A DNA stretch of 34,134 bases from Blastopirellula sp. (GTDB lineage Bacteria; Planctomycetota; Planctomycetia; Pirellulales; Pirellulaceae). Both the position numbers and the translations under genes were made by a program. The stretch lies in contig NVWB01000038.1 in NCBI GenBank assembly GCA_002733575.1, forward strand, positions 3,458 through 37,591, written 5' to 3'. Under the pieces are notes generated by a model. That model had not been told where the DNA came from, made no database searches, and was given only the letters and a program-made list of their open reading frames with translations. Position 1 is the stretch's first letter; each line of letters starts with the position of its first letter. Of this stretch, positions 26,023 through 34,134 are shown piece after piece.

Positions 26023-26166
26023 CTAAAAAACGCGGGTGGTTAGAGAAAATTCAATTTCACGGCATCGAACACTTTTTCTTTCGGGTAGCACCGCCGTCGA
26101 TTCCGGAGTTGGCAATGCTTCGGGATCAAACGTATTCGGAACGTCGTCGGTGTGGCCGTAGGCCAT
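26023..26166 (-). pseudogene. possible decayed gene tail
   Basis: A 47-codon minus-strand frame (MAYGHTDDVPNTFDPEALPT, then PESTAVLPERKSVRCREIEF and a final SLTTRVF stop) has balanced amino-acid composition and looks like the C-terminus of a real protein. A stop lies directly upstream of its ATG, and a neighbouring frame reads EFDKSWPL just before, as if a frameshift split the gene. I do not recognise the family. It may instead be a very small gene or chance. Confidence 0.35.
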
Positions 26167-26257
26167 CAGAGGTTACAGCGGCCAAGATTTATCGAATTCA
26201 ATTGGAATCCCCAAGCTAGTTTGGGCCTTAATTTATAGGGGAATAATGGGAAACTCA

Positions 26258-26344
26258 CTAACCTCTAATCGACCCCGACGTCGTTTTAAATGAGCGTGAT
26301 TCCAGTGGTATGCGTTCACCAAAACCGATGACTCGGTTACCCAT
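26258..26344 (-). repeat. dispersed repeat family B, copy 2
   Basis: It shares TCGACCCCGAC-TCGTTTT with 6008-6026 and further similarity out to about 26344. On the minus strand a 28-codon frame contains RVIGFGERIPLESRSFKTTS, parallel to the peptide in copy 1. It lies 13 nt beyond the permease stop. Both copies have a family A repeat nearby. Confidence 0.45.
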
Positions 26345-26356
26345 AACATGGAAACA

Positions 26357-28660
26357 TCACATATCGTTTCGCTCAATGTAGATACAAGTGATCCCTAGCA
26401 TGATGACGATGAAAATTGTGCTGTTGATGATGGGGCTCCAGATATCCATTGACTCCCTTGATGTGCGAAGTTCGTTTGTTCCAGGACCAAGGGCCACAGT
26501 TTCCTTCTCCATGATGAGATATCTTACAACATTCCCAAGTTCACCTGGTTTCGGGAAGATCGTGTGTAAAGGTTTGATTCCATACCAATAAATCGTTAAT
26601 ACGGTATCTGGGTTCGGATTGTATTCCCCATTTTTGTTCTTATCCGTGAGTCCATATTTTGTAATCCGATTGATTCTATCAGCGACCCATATTTCATCAT
26701 CAGCAAAAGTGAAACCTGAAATATCACCGCTGAGATAGTCCGTTTGTTTTGATTGTGTGTCTAAGGTCCACATCGTTCCATCGTGGAACAAGATGCCAAA
26801 GTGTTGGCCATCATCACTACAGGCTGCCAAATAGGGCTCACTTTTGCCTGCGGGATGATATTCTTTACCTATGCCTGAAGCTAAGTTGTTTTTGTCAATT
26901 TGTAGAACCTTTCCATCAGAGAACGCAATAAGAATGTTCTGTCCGCCAAAGGCCAAAGCGGTTGATCCTTTGGTATCTTCATAATGGAAGGATGACTCTT
27001 CTGTGTATTTACCTTCGGGGCCACGTACAAGTAGATGCAGTTTGGCTCGATTATAGATAACGATATCGCCAGATTCTTTATCCATTGCGGCTGAGAAAGG
27101 AGGAATCAATCCGATCACAAACTCTGGTCCTAGTGGCTCGTAAGCAGTTTTTCCGCCAAAAGGCAGTTTGAATCCAAGTATACTGGCTCCATTGCCACCG
27201 GCTCGGTTTTTGGAATTAATTTGCGAGATGCCATTGATGCTGACCGTAGTAAGTGTACCCTCGTCATCGAGATAAATCCACGAAGTCCCCACAGGCGGTT
27301 TGGCGCCGGTGTTTTTTTGCCAATTCCCTGCCCAAGTTCCAATAGATAACTCTGATCCTCCGCCTGAGAAATCAAAAGCACCACGTCGAAAAGTTCTTTG
27401 AATAAAAATCAGTTCGTTTTTGTTTTTATCGTAAACGGGGCCGATTACGATTTCTTTGGAAGGCGGCCCACCTGGCCCTCGATTTCGTCCAGAATTTGGG
27501 TTAATAGCAACACTCCATTCATTTAAATCGTCTTCCCATTGAAGGATTTTTCCAGACTGAGTGACAGCAACGACCGAATCATTCGTCTTTTGAATTTTGA
27601 CGATTTGCTCTGGAAAGAGAAAATTACTTTCTAAAAATACTTTGGATAATCCAACAGAAAAGCAGAGACCCCAAAATAAAATCGAAAGAACGATACAAAC
27701 AATGGAATTCTTCCAGACCACACCTGCAAATGCTGAAACACTATAATAGATTGCAAAGAGAAAGAGAAAAACTGGAATGCAATATAATAATTGGTGATGC
27801 CAGATGCCTAATCGTAGACCAAGGATCAGCCATAAACCGGTAATAAAATAACTGGCGTTCAGTAAAATAAAGAGACAGCCTCCTAAAAACTTCGTTAGAA
27901 ATAGCAAGGATCTTGAAACAGGTTTACTTAATAGTAAGTCAATTGCACCAGCTTCAAAGGTTCGTGGAATGATAGGGGCAGTGACTAGTATTCCGGCGAA
28001 TACAGCAAATGCTCCTACAAACACACTCATGATTGTCGAGAGAATAAGACGGATGGCCATATCTAGCATCTGACTCGAAATTGCGAAGGATGGAGTTTCA
28101 ATGATGCCAAGATACGAAATTGAAGTTTCAAGGGTAGAACTGTCCAGATTTAACTCGTTTCTATAAGCAGCTTTAAGCAGCAGGCGATTTCGATATTTGA
28201 TATCGTCTTTTGATGATTTTTTAGAACTGTTCTTAATAAGCTCTTGAACCTCTTTTGAGAGCGTGATCTCTTTCCAGGATTGTTCGTCATAAAAATCTTC
28301 ACGGTCTAGGGATGTATAAATTGCTTTTTCTATGGGAGGAATTAAATCACGTGATATTTCAAGCTGATTATCGGTGAATTGTATACCTTTAATTAATTTT
28401 GTGAATTCATCGCCTGACAAACTTGCAATGTGCTTGCCTGGCGATGGTTTGTCTGAATCAATTTGAGACCGAAGTTTTTTGATAAGTGATGGCCAATTCG
28501 TGACATTACTTCGATTAAACCCAGTGGCCCGATCTTCTGATATACCAATGGGTGCCAATAGCAGCAAAAACAACGTCGAGAGTACAATCAAAATCCATAA
28601 CACGCGAGACGCCAGGGCTTCGTGAAAGGAATCAATCAATACTGTAAAGTAAGGTCGCAT
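26357..28660 (-). CDS. ABC-2-type exporter permease with propeller-like insertion
   Basis: Membrane subunit of the ABC transporter whose ATPase is encoded just upstream; 767 aa. Helices lie at about residues 18-38, 202-228, 252-284, 291-315 and 318-342, with a soluble segment at 42-198. The signature ABC-2 element APIIPRTFEAGAIDLLLSKPVSR (around 228-250) couples to the ATPase. Residues about 355-730 then form a soluble domain of short repeated strands with Asp/Gly turns (VAVTQSGKILQWED, ILIAFSDGKVLQID, FGILFHDGTMWTLD), like a beta-propeller. A last helix (745-763) ends in IERNDM. Substrate is unknown. The insertion is the unusual part. No clear ribosome site is visible before the ATG at 28660. 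Confidence 0.9.
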   Translation of the reverse strand: MRPYFTVLIDSFHEALASRVLWILIVLSTLFLLLLAPIGISEDRATGFNRSNVTNWPSLIKKLRSQIDSDKPSPGKHIASLSGDEFTKLIKGIQFTDNQLEISRDLIPPIEKAIYTSLDREDFYDEQSWKEITLSKEVQELIKNSSKKSSKDDIKYRNRLLLKAAYRNELNLDSSTLETSISYLGIIETPSFAISSQMLDMAIRLILSTIMSVFVGAFAVFAGILVTAPIIPRTFEAGAIDLLLSKPVSRSLLFLTKFLGGCLFILLNASYFITGLWLILGLRLGIWHHQLLYCIPVFLFLFAIYYSVSAFAGVVWKNSIVCIVLSILFWGLCFSVGLSKVFLESNFLFPEQIVKIQKTNDSVVAVTQSGKILQWEDDLNEWSVAINPNSGRNRGPGGPPSKEIVIGPVYDKNKNELIFIQRTFRRGAFDFSGGGSELSIGTWAGNWQKNTGAKPPVGTSWIYLDDEGTLTTVSINGISQINSKNRAGGNGASILGFKLPFGGKTAYEPLGPEFVIGLIPPFSAAMDKESGDIVIYNRAKLHLLVRGPEGKYTEESSFHYEDTKGSTALAFGGQNILIAFSDGKVLQIDKNNLASGIGKEYHPAGKSEPYLAACSDDGQHFGILFHDGTMWTLDTQSKQTDYLSGDISGFTFADDEIWVADRINRITKYGLTDKNKNGEYNPNPDTVLTIYWYGIKPLHTIFPKPGELGNVVRYLIMEKETVALGPGTNELRTSRESMDIWSPIINSTIFIVIMLGITCIYIERNDM

Positions 28661-28713
28661 GATGTTTTTCAGTTGTAGTTAAATGGAATATGAATTCAAA
28701 CAGGCAAGGCTTA

Positions 28714-29676
28714 TTATTCTTGATTGGGTGCAGACGTGGCGTTGACGATGTTGATAAACGCATCTTCCAAACTATCACGTGGCCGGGTGAGTGAGACTAT
28801 CGTAATGTCTTGTTTGCGGAGTGAATCGATACAACGATTGGTGGCGATTGCATCATTCGCGGTGACTGAAATGCGTTTCAGTTCTCCATCAAGAGGTTCA
28901 TACGATTCAATCGTGGTCCACGAAAGGGCCTCACGGATTTTGGCCTCTTCTCCTGCAACTTCTAATTCGATATTTGGGGCATGGCGTTCAGTGATTTCTG
29001 CAATGGTGCCTTGCCTGCGAAGTTTGCCATGCACTAAAATTGCCGCGCGGTCACAAATTAATTCAATTTCTTGCAGCAGGTGGCTGTTGATAAAAATGGT
29101 GGTTCCTTCATCCCGCAATTCTTTCATCAATGCTCTTAATTCATTCCGCCCAACTGGATCAACTCCGTCTGTCGGTTCATCTAGAATGAGCAGCTTTGGT
29201 TTGTGTAGCATCGCCTGAGCCATGCCCAAGCGTTGCAGCATTCCTTTGGAGTATTTTTTTACTGAAAAGGCACCCCACTTCCCCAGACCAACTCGCTCCA
29301 TCAACACTGGACCTAGACGTTTGACATCCGCCCGCGAGAGCCCACTTAATCCGCCATAGTAAAACAAGGCAGAATCGCCGGTTAAGTGGTGTGGAATGCG
29401 ATGGTTTTCTGGCAGATATCCGACTTGCTTACGAGAAACTCGATTGCCGGCCGGTTTACCCAACAGGTTGGCGTGCCCGCCCGATTTCCGGACAAGCCCC
29501 AACAGAACCTTGATCATTGTGGTTTTACCGGCACCGTTTGGGCCAAGCAGCCCAAAGATCGATCCTTTTTCAACTTTAAAGCTGACGCTAGAAAGGGCCT
29601 CTACTCGATTTCGTTTGAATAGGCCCTCGTTATAAACTTTTACTAACGAATCAACTTCAATCGCAGTCTCGGACAT
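28714..29676 (-). CDS. ABC transporter ATP-binding protein
   Basis: Nucleotide-binding subunit of a CcmA/NosF/DrrA-type exporter; 320 aa. Walker A is GPNGAGKT (45-52), the signature YSKGMLQRLGMAQ (142-154), and Walker B LLILDEPTDGVDP (162-174). The switch histidine lies in FINSHLL. The C-terminal 80 residues are the regulatory extension of this subfamily. The permease gene follows after 53 nt, so the pair is an operon. Such transporters export drugs or lipids or handle gliding/copper-site functions; nothing here selects one. Its start overlaps a small upstream open frame by 20 nt. Confidence 0.95.
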   Translation of the reverse strand: MSETAIEVDSLVKVYNEGLFKRNRVEALSSVSFKVEKGSIFGLLGPNGAGKTTMIKVLLGLVRKSGGHANLLGKPAGNRVSRKQVGYLPENHRIPHHLTGDSALFYYGGLSGLSRADVKRLGPVLMERVGLGKWGAFSVKKYSKGMLQRLGMAQAMLHKPKLLILDEPTDGVDPVGRNELRALMKELRDEGTTIFINSHLLQEIELICDRAAILVHGKLRRQGTIAEITERHAPNIELEVAGEEAKIREALSWTTIESYEPLDGELKRISVTANDAIATNRCIDSLRKQDITIVSLTRPRDSLEDAFINIVNATSAPNQE

Positions 29677-29857
29677 GCTTGCTTATTTCTTGTTGCTTGA
29701 GTAATTTCTGTAGAGAGAAGGTGAGTCTATAGCGTAACAAAATATCGACCAGAAATAAAACATCAATGATCAAAAAGAGTGTAGCGGTAGATTTTATCTC
29801 AACTAGAAGTTCTTCTTGGTTCGATAAATATTGCGAATAAAAACGGTCGACTCTCAT
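29657..29857 (-). CDS. possible small membrane protein
   Basis: A 66-codon frame with one strongly hydrophobic segment (TATLFLIIDVLFLVDILL, near residues 24-42) flanked by charged ends. It overlaps the ATPase start by 20 nt in another frame, which would suit translational coupling to the ABC operon. No ribosome site precedes its ATG and I recognise no family. It may be chance. Confidence 0.3.
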   Translation of the reverse strand: MRVDRFYSQYLSNQEELLVEIKSTATLFLIIDVLFLVDILLRYRLTFSLQKLLKQQEISKHVRDCD

Positions 29858-29955
29858 AAAAAACTCGACTTAAATTGTATTCATCCTGAATTACCTTGAA
29901 AAGTCTGCCAAGGTTTCACATCAAATGCACAAATTGAATTTGTTGGACGAGCTTC

Positions 29956-32900
29956 TTATTTCTTGACCGGTTTCGTCATTGTTCGTAAATACGCAACCAG
30001 ATCACGAATATCTCGTCGTGTTAAGATTTTGAGAACGTCAGGCATGATGGAAACCTTTTGATCGACTTCATCTTCAATTTCATCGACATCGATTTTGATT
30101 TCCTTGCCTTGAGCATCTTTCATGATCAACAGGTCATCGGTTTCAGAAACTATAATCCCTTGAACTATTTTGCCAGAATCAAGCAGTACGCTTCGAGTTT
30201 TATATTTGGCATCAATATCGGTGTTCGGTGAAACAATCGAACGCAGAATGTACTCAGGCGTTCTTCTCGTAGCCACGTCATCAAGTGCCGGGCCCACCTC
30301 ACTGCCCTGCTTACCAATTTTATGACATCGCACACATTGGGCATTAATGTTGGTGGTAAAAATCTTTTCACCAAGTGCTGGATTACCGCCTGCCAGACTT
30401 TCGCGGTACGCATTTTCAGGATTCTTCGCTTGGCTGCGTAGTTCTTCAATCTTTTGAAGCAGCAATGCAATTTCCGTTGAATCCTTCTTTTGATTAGTAG
30501 CCGCTTCGATAACTTCGAGTTGAGATTCAAGCGGATGTTTAGAATTGAACGTATTTGTAAGCAGTGATTGCAGCAGTTGAATAGATTCCGGTTGCTTGAG
30601 TTCTCCTAAAGCAAGAATGGCCGCTTGTGTCTCGACCAGATTTTTCGACTCCGATGAATTAAGCAGAGAAGCCACCTGCTTTAATGCAGACGCCTGATGA
30701 CCTTCCTTGGCTGAATTGCTTAATTGTTTGAGGGCATGAACACGTAACGCAGTCGATTTTGAACTCAGTGCAATGTCAATCGCTTGCGCAAGTTCCGGCG
30801 TCTGAGATTCCATCAGCGAAGAGAAGGCTTCGATGCGAATTTGGTCAGCGGTCGATTCTTGGCGAACCATGGTCAACAGATTTTGTGGCTTCAATGGAAC
30901 ATCCCAATGACGAATCAAAGCTAATGTTGCGGCTTGTACTTCTGGCCGCTTATCTTCTAGTAATTGATAAAGTTGTGAATAAAACATTTTTTTGTCGATT
31001 GATCGTTCTCTTTCAGAAAGTATATCGCGTCGGTTCCTACCATCCACACGGTCTAGTTCTTCCCGGTTCTTCCAGTTGTAGAGAGCATCTAAAGCTTCGA
31101 GGCGAAGCTTGGTTGGAACGCTTGTATTTTGAGAGTATTTCACAATTCTTGCGGCACTCGCTTGATCTCCGAGTCGATAATTGGCATTAATCGCACGATA
31201 GAGAATGGCTTCGTTTTGTGTCGATGTGGTGGTAAGTAATTCCGCCAATTCAAGCATGGCACCAGGAATTGACCAGTCATCATGAATGGCCAAAGCTGCT
31301 TCGGCAACAACCAGATCATTTTCATCGCTAAGAAACTTTGCCACATCCACACTCGCTTGATTTCGCAAAGCCACCACAGTACAACGCCGCACTTCGACCG
31401 AAGCATGATTGGCTAACTCGGCAAGGTTTTCTAATGCCGATAAGGCAATAATTCCAGCGTGCCGCAGATAAACATCGTCGCCATTATTCTTTTCAAGCAA
31501 AGAAATAATAGCTTGTCGGGCCTTAGGAGTTGAATGCTGGGCTAAGGCAGTAGCGGCGAAGAATTGAACTCTAGGAGCAGCATCTTCAAGCGAGCCAATT
31601 AACAAGTACGGGGAATCGAATTCTGGCAAATCAGCAATGATTTTTAGTGATTGCGAACGAACTTCTTCATCGCTATCTTTGAGTAGTTGAGTCAGTAATG
31701 AATCGGCGATGCTTAGTTGTTCTGATCGAATCAGTTGACCCAGTCCCCAAATAGCATGAATACGGGCGAGTTGATCATAATCCTTTTGAGAGGTGTGAAC
31801 TAACTGTTGGCCCGCATTACGTGCTACCAATTCAAACTGGGCAGCAAGTCGAATTCGTTGATCTGCATGGGCCAAAAGCTCTTGAAGGTCTATCACGCTG
31901 GAATCGGTAAATCCATTCTTAAGAAGACGTTTCACTTCTTGTCTAGCATCAGAGTTCTGTTGGTCAGGCACATCTATCGACCAAACCGCACCGGTTTGAT
32001 TTAAGGGGTAACCACCGCCCCAGTCAACACCATACAGGGCTCCATCAGGTCCAAAGTTGATTCCGACCAAGGGAACACCTTTGCCGATTTGATGCTCATT
32101 GATCATCTTGAACGAAGCACCATCTTCTTCTATTTGAAACGCATGCTGAATCCCGGCCGGGGCACCAGTTAAGAAAAAGTAGTCGTGGTACTCAGGGCTC
32201 AACGCAGTGCCGGGGTTAAAAGCAAAACCAGCCGGACCATCAATGTAATTTTGAATCGGTGGGGTGAAGTAGATTGAATGCTCATCAGTCTTGGGTTGCC
32301 ATAGTTTTTCACGTGTCCACGGATTGTAGCTTTTTCCGCGATACTGATAATTGTTCCGCCAACCAGCTTCCATGCCTTTTACAATGTAAACGAAACGTTC
32401 TTTTTCAGTCGGTTGATCCGAATCATTATCAACACCAAACAGGTTGCCGTATTGATCGAATGCGATTTCTTGGACATTCCGTAGCCCATGTGCGAAGACT
32501 TCAAAATCACTGCCATCAGGGTTACATCGCATCACGCCACCCTGGTTAGGATAATGAAACTTTTCCCCTTCCTGCGATGTAACGCTGATTCCTTTGTCGC
32601 CAATTGACCAATAGATTTTTCCATCGGGTCCTACGGTGAGCCCATGCATATCGTGACCAGCATAAGCAATATGCAAACCGAAACCGGTGGCCATGATGGT
32701 TCGTTCGTCTGCCGTTCCATCAGCATTGGTGTCTCGCAAACGCCAAACATCTGGTGCTATCGTAGCGTAGATATCACCTTGATGGGCGAACACACCTGCG
32801 GCGATTCCAGTGACTTCGGTTTGAAAACCTGCGGCAAAAAGCTGCGTTTTATCCGCCTTACCATCGCCGTTGGTGTCTTGCAGTAAGTGAATTTCTTCAG

Positions 32901-33153
32901 AAAGGAATCGGAGATCTTTGTAGTCGTGATAGCCATCTTGGTTAAGATCCTCGACACGCTGCTTTGAATTTCCACCCAGGGGCATTTGTTGATGATAGAA
33001 GTCGATTTTTTCTTGAACCGACTGCATGCCCACGTCGGCTGGCACCCAATCTCGATTTTTGCGAATATCTAAATCTTGGGATTTACGGCGTTTCGTTTGT
33101 GTGACAAACGCCCTGCCCTGGTTATCAATACTAATGGCCACCGGATCTGGCAC
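29956..33153 (-). CDS. PVC-type dehydrogenase–HEAT–cytochrome c protein (probably 3' part of a split gene)
   Basis: A 1,065-residue frame with three parts. Residues 1-400 are a beta-propeller dehydrogenase of the Pirellula/Verrucomicrobium type (PDPVAISIDNQGRAFVTQT, then the VTGIAAGV, AHDMHGL-like and GPAGFAFNPG segments). HEAT-like repeats follow (about 410-880). The C-terminal heme domain has CVRCH (940-944) and the closing DIRDLVAYLRTM. It is expected to oxidise a sugar or alcohol outside the cytoplasm. The frame has no signal peptide although a c-type heme requires export. Its first start is GTG 33153, already inside the domain. The frame stays open upstream (VADPSSLVFDKWSGDIN) into the end of the preceding gene, so the two probably form one protein. 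Confidence 0.85.
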   Translation of the reverse strand: MPDPVAISIDNQGRAFVTQTKRRKSQDLDIRKNRDWVPADVGMQSVQEKIDFYHQQMPLGGNSKQRVEDLNQDGYHDYKDLRFLSEEIHLLQDTNGDGKADKTQLFAAGFQTEVTGIAAGVFAHQGDIYATIAPDVWRLRDTNADGTADERTIMATGFGLHIAYAGHDMHGLTVGPDGKIYWSIGDKGISVTSQEGEKFHYPNQGGVMRCNPDGSDFEVFAHGLRNVQEIAFDQYGNLFGVDNDSDQPTEKERFVYIVKGMEAGWRNNYQYRGKSYNPWTREKLWQPKTDEHSIYFTPPIQNYIDGPAGFAFNPGTALSPEYHDYFFLTGAPAGIQHAFQIEEDGASFKMINEHQIGKGVPLVGINFGPDGALYGVDWGGGYPLNQTGAVWSIDVPDQQNSDARQEVKRLLKNGFTDSSVIDLQELLAHADQRIRLAAQFELVARNAGQQLVHTSQKDYDQLARIHAIWGLGQLIRSEQLSIADSLLTQLLKDSDEEVRSQSLKIIADLPEFDSPYLLIGSLEDAAPRVQFFAATALAQHSTPKARQAIISLLEKNNGDDVYLRHAGIIALSALENLAELANHASVEVRRCTVVALRNQASVDVAKFLSDENDLVVAEAALAIHDDWSIPGAMLELAELLTTTSTQNEAILYRAINANYRLGDQASAARIVKYSQNTSVPTKLRLEALDALYNWKNREELDRVDGRNRRDILSERERSIDKKMFYSQLYQLLEDKRPEVQAATLALIRHWDVPLKPQNLLTMVRQESTADQIRIEAFSSLMESQTPELAQAIDIALSSKSTALRVHALKQLSNSAKEGHQASALKQVASLLNSSESKNLVETQAAILALGELKQPESIQLLQSLLTNTFNSKHPLESQLEVIEAATNQKKDSTEIALLLQKIEELRSQAKNPENAYRESLAGGNPALGEKIFTTNINAQCVRCHKIGKQGSEVGPALDDVATRRTPEYILRSIVSPNTDIDAKYKTRSVLLDSGKIVQGIIVSETDDLLIMKDAQGKEIKIDVDEIEDEVDQKVSIMPDVLKILTRRDIRDLVAYLRTMTKPVKK

Positions 33154-33200
33154 ATTAATATCGCCACTCCACTTATCGAAGACAAGCGAACTAGGGTCAG

Positions 33201-33214
33201 CTACTTTTTTTTTA
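33201..33214 (-). other. -1 slippery site / A9 run joining two ORFs
   Basis: The minus strand reads GTA AAA AAA AAG TAG. The heptamer A AAA AAG is the same slippery sequence used by E. coli dnaX for -1 frameshifting, and nine A residues can also cause RNA polymerase slippage. A -1 shift here skips the stop and continues as GTA GCT GAC into the dehydrogenase frame. No clear upstream Shine–Dalgarno-like stimulator is visible; a downstream structure was not resolved by eye. A single-base sequence error in the homopolymer would look the same. Confidence 0.6.
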
Positions 33215-33902
33215 CTGAAGTTTTGGAAACACCAGGCTGCGTGATTTTGTTTCCATTTAGTTTGACATCATCCCAAAGCCCCAAGTCATCGAAAGAGCCG
33301 AGACCAATTTTGCCCCACAGATACTCTTTATTGTGCGATACCATTTGCGGAGTTTTCATGTCGTCGAAATAAATTTCGATTAAGCCAGATTCCACTTTGC
33401 GAACGACTTTGACTTGATGCCAGGTGTCATCTTTCCAGGGTGTGCCTTTGTTGGTTTTCTCACTAATTTTTGTGCGAGGGGCATCATTGACGATGAAAAT
33501 TTGATTAGCATGGTCGTCTGTTTGTTGACCTAAATGGACGTAATAAAAATTGGCCGGGTCTTGATAACCAAAGAAAACGCACATGTCTCGATGCCCACGC
33601 GAAGTTTGTAAGGTTTTTACCTTCGCAGTCAAAACAAAATCACCAACCACGGTGTCTTTAAGAAAAACAATAGAATGAGGACTCCGATGTGGCGGCTGGT
33701 AATCACTTTTTCCAAGTAAATGCAAAACATGATTGCCATCGTCCAACTTGTCGACAGTCCACTTCTTTGCATCAGTCGGGTGCCAAGCTTTCATCCCGTT
33801 ATCAAAACTATCTTCAAATAGCAGCGGAAGTTTATCCTCAGCTAAAAGTGACGAACAGAAAACGGCAAGGCTGAATAATGATAGAGTTAATGTGCGTCGC
33901 AT
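33201..33902 (-). CDS. secreted DUF1080/LamG-like domain (probably 5' part of a split gene)
   Basis: A 233-residue frame with a signal peptide (MRRTLTLSLFSLAVFCSSLLA, cleavage near LLA-ED). One concanavalin-like domain follows: LFEDSFDNGMKAW, FVLTAKVKT, FFGYQDPANFYYVHLGQ, WHQVKVVRK and GKIGLGSFDDLGLWDDVKL are the usual strands of DUF1080/LamG folds. It should bind or act on carbohydrate in the periplasm. The frame ends in SVKKK and a stop at an A9 run. The dehydrogenase frame continues immediately in -1, and related planctomycete proteins carry DUF1080 fused to dehydrogenase/cytochrome domains. This is therefore likely the exported N-terminus of a 1,315-residue protein. No Shine–Dalgarno site is obvious. 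Confidence 0.85.
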   Translation of the reverse strand: MRRTLTLSLFSLAVFCSSLLAEDKLPLLFEDSFDNGMKAWHPTDAKKWTVDKLDDGNHVLHLLGKSDYQPPHRSPHSIVFLKDTVVGDFVLTAKVKTLQTSRGHRDMCVFFGYQDPANFYYVHLGQQTDDHANQIFIVNDAPRTKISEKTNKGTPWKDDTWHQVKVVRKVESGLIEIYFDDMKTPQMVSHNKEYLWGKIGLGSFDDLGLWDDVKLNGNKITQPGVSKTSVKKK

Positions 33903-34044
33903 ATTTATTTCAGGGGGAGAATTTAAGGTGAGTGAGTATTGATTAAAGCTTGTCTATTATGATTGAATTGAACGCGGAAAGCAACTTCAGGGAATAGAGA
34001 GTTATCCGTCCTAGAATATAATTTGAATTCACCTCTCGGCGCAT

Positions 34045-34094
34045 AAAAAAAAGCTTGTTGCTAGTTCTGGTTTGAACTAAGCAACAAGCTTTTT
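34045..34094 (-). terminator. rRNA operon terminator
   Basis: On the minus strand AAAAAGCTTGTTGC pairs with GCAACAAGCTTTTT; the stem continues toward the loop through TTAG/CTA-type pairs, and eight T residues follow. It lies 16 nt after the end of 5S rRNA and is a textbook intrinsic terminator. Confidence 0.9.
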
Positions 34095-34110
34095 GATTGT
34101 AAGAAAAAAT

Positions 34111-34134
34111 CCGGCGATACCTACTTTCGCACTT
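34111..34134 (-). rRNA. rrf: 5S ribosomal RNA, 3' end (partial)
   Basis: The minus strand reads AAGTGCGAAAGTAGGTATCG then CCGG, matching the 3' part of bacterial 5S rRNA (the GCGAAAGUAGG loop E/helix IV region and closing helix I). The gene continues beyond the window edge, so an rRNA operon transcribed toward this window ends here. Confidence 0.85.

Noticed and set aside
28724..29218. 164-codon plus-strand open frame opposite the ABC ATPase
   Set aside because: Antisense shadow of a strongly conserved gene.

Overview
The window looks like a moderately AT-rich planctomycete chromosome segment, most likely from the Pirellulales or a near relative. This is an inference from gene content: a secreted sulfatase, DUF1080-type sugar-binding/hydrolase proteins, a dehydrogenase–HEAT–cytochrome c protein of the Pirellula/Verrucomicrobium type, a chlamydia-like class Ic ribonucleotide reductase, and REP-like hairpins between genes. 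No species can be named from the sequence alone.

Layout. 1-880: no gene, but a cluster of dispersed repeats and REP-like hairpins. 883-5520: a secreted protein of unknown function, the translational GTPase TypA/BipA and a secreted sulfatase, with terminators after the first two. 5521-6997: a 1.5-kb gap with more repeats, then a long leader carrying three NrdR-box-like sites. 6998-11087: nrdA and nrdB, separated by a strong hairpin. The R2 subunit has Phe at the tyrosyl-radical position and Glu as first metal ligand, as in Mn/Fe class Ic enzymes. 11251-14176: a histidine kinase and an OmpR-type regulator overlapping by 4 nt, convergent with a delta-9-type fatty acid desaturase. 14426-16242: a sulfotransferase, the C-terminal relic of a ParE/RelE toxin, and a secreted DUF1080 protein. 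16431-19079: a tight three-gene operon (CbxX/CfxQ AAA+ ATPase, multi-zinc-ribbon protein, leucine-rich-repeat lipoprotein). 19090-23851: a DUF4190-like membrane protein, MsrB, an unknown protein, a secreted DUF3500 protein and a CPA2/Kef-type antiporter.

24024-25796 encodes one polypeptide with an N-terminal alpha/beta-hydrolase and a C-terminal metacaspase-like protease, both with intact catalytic motifs. 25797-26356 is a repeat-rich gap with a decayed gene tail. 26357-29676 is an ABC exporter whose permease carries a large propeller-like insertion before its last membrane helix.

29956-33902 holds a signal-peptide-bearing DUF1080-like ORF and a large dehydrogenase/HEAT/cytochrome c ORF. They are separated only by a -1 frame change at a nine-A run ending in the dnaX-like slippery heptamer A AAA AAG, followed at once by a stop. 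The downstream ORF has no signal peptide and only a poor GTG start, so the two probably make one exported protein of about 1,315 residues, through frameshifting, slippage, mutation or a sequence error. The window ends in the 3' end of a 5S rRNA gene (minus strand) and its terminator.

Best leads: the frameshift junction, the hydrolase–metacaspase fusion, the class Ic RNR with candidate NrdR sites, the ATPase/zinc-ribbon/LRR operon, and the hidden toxin relic.
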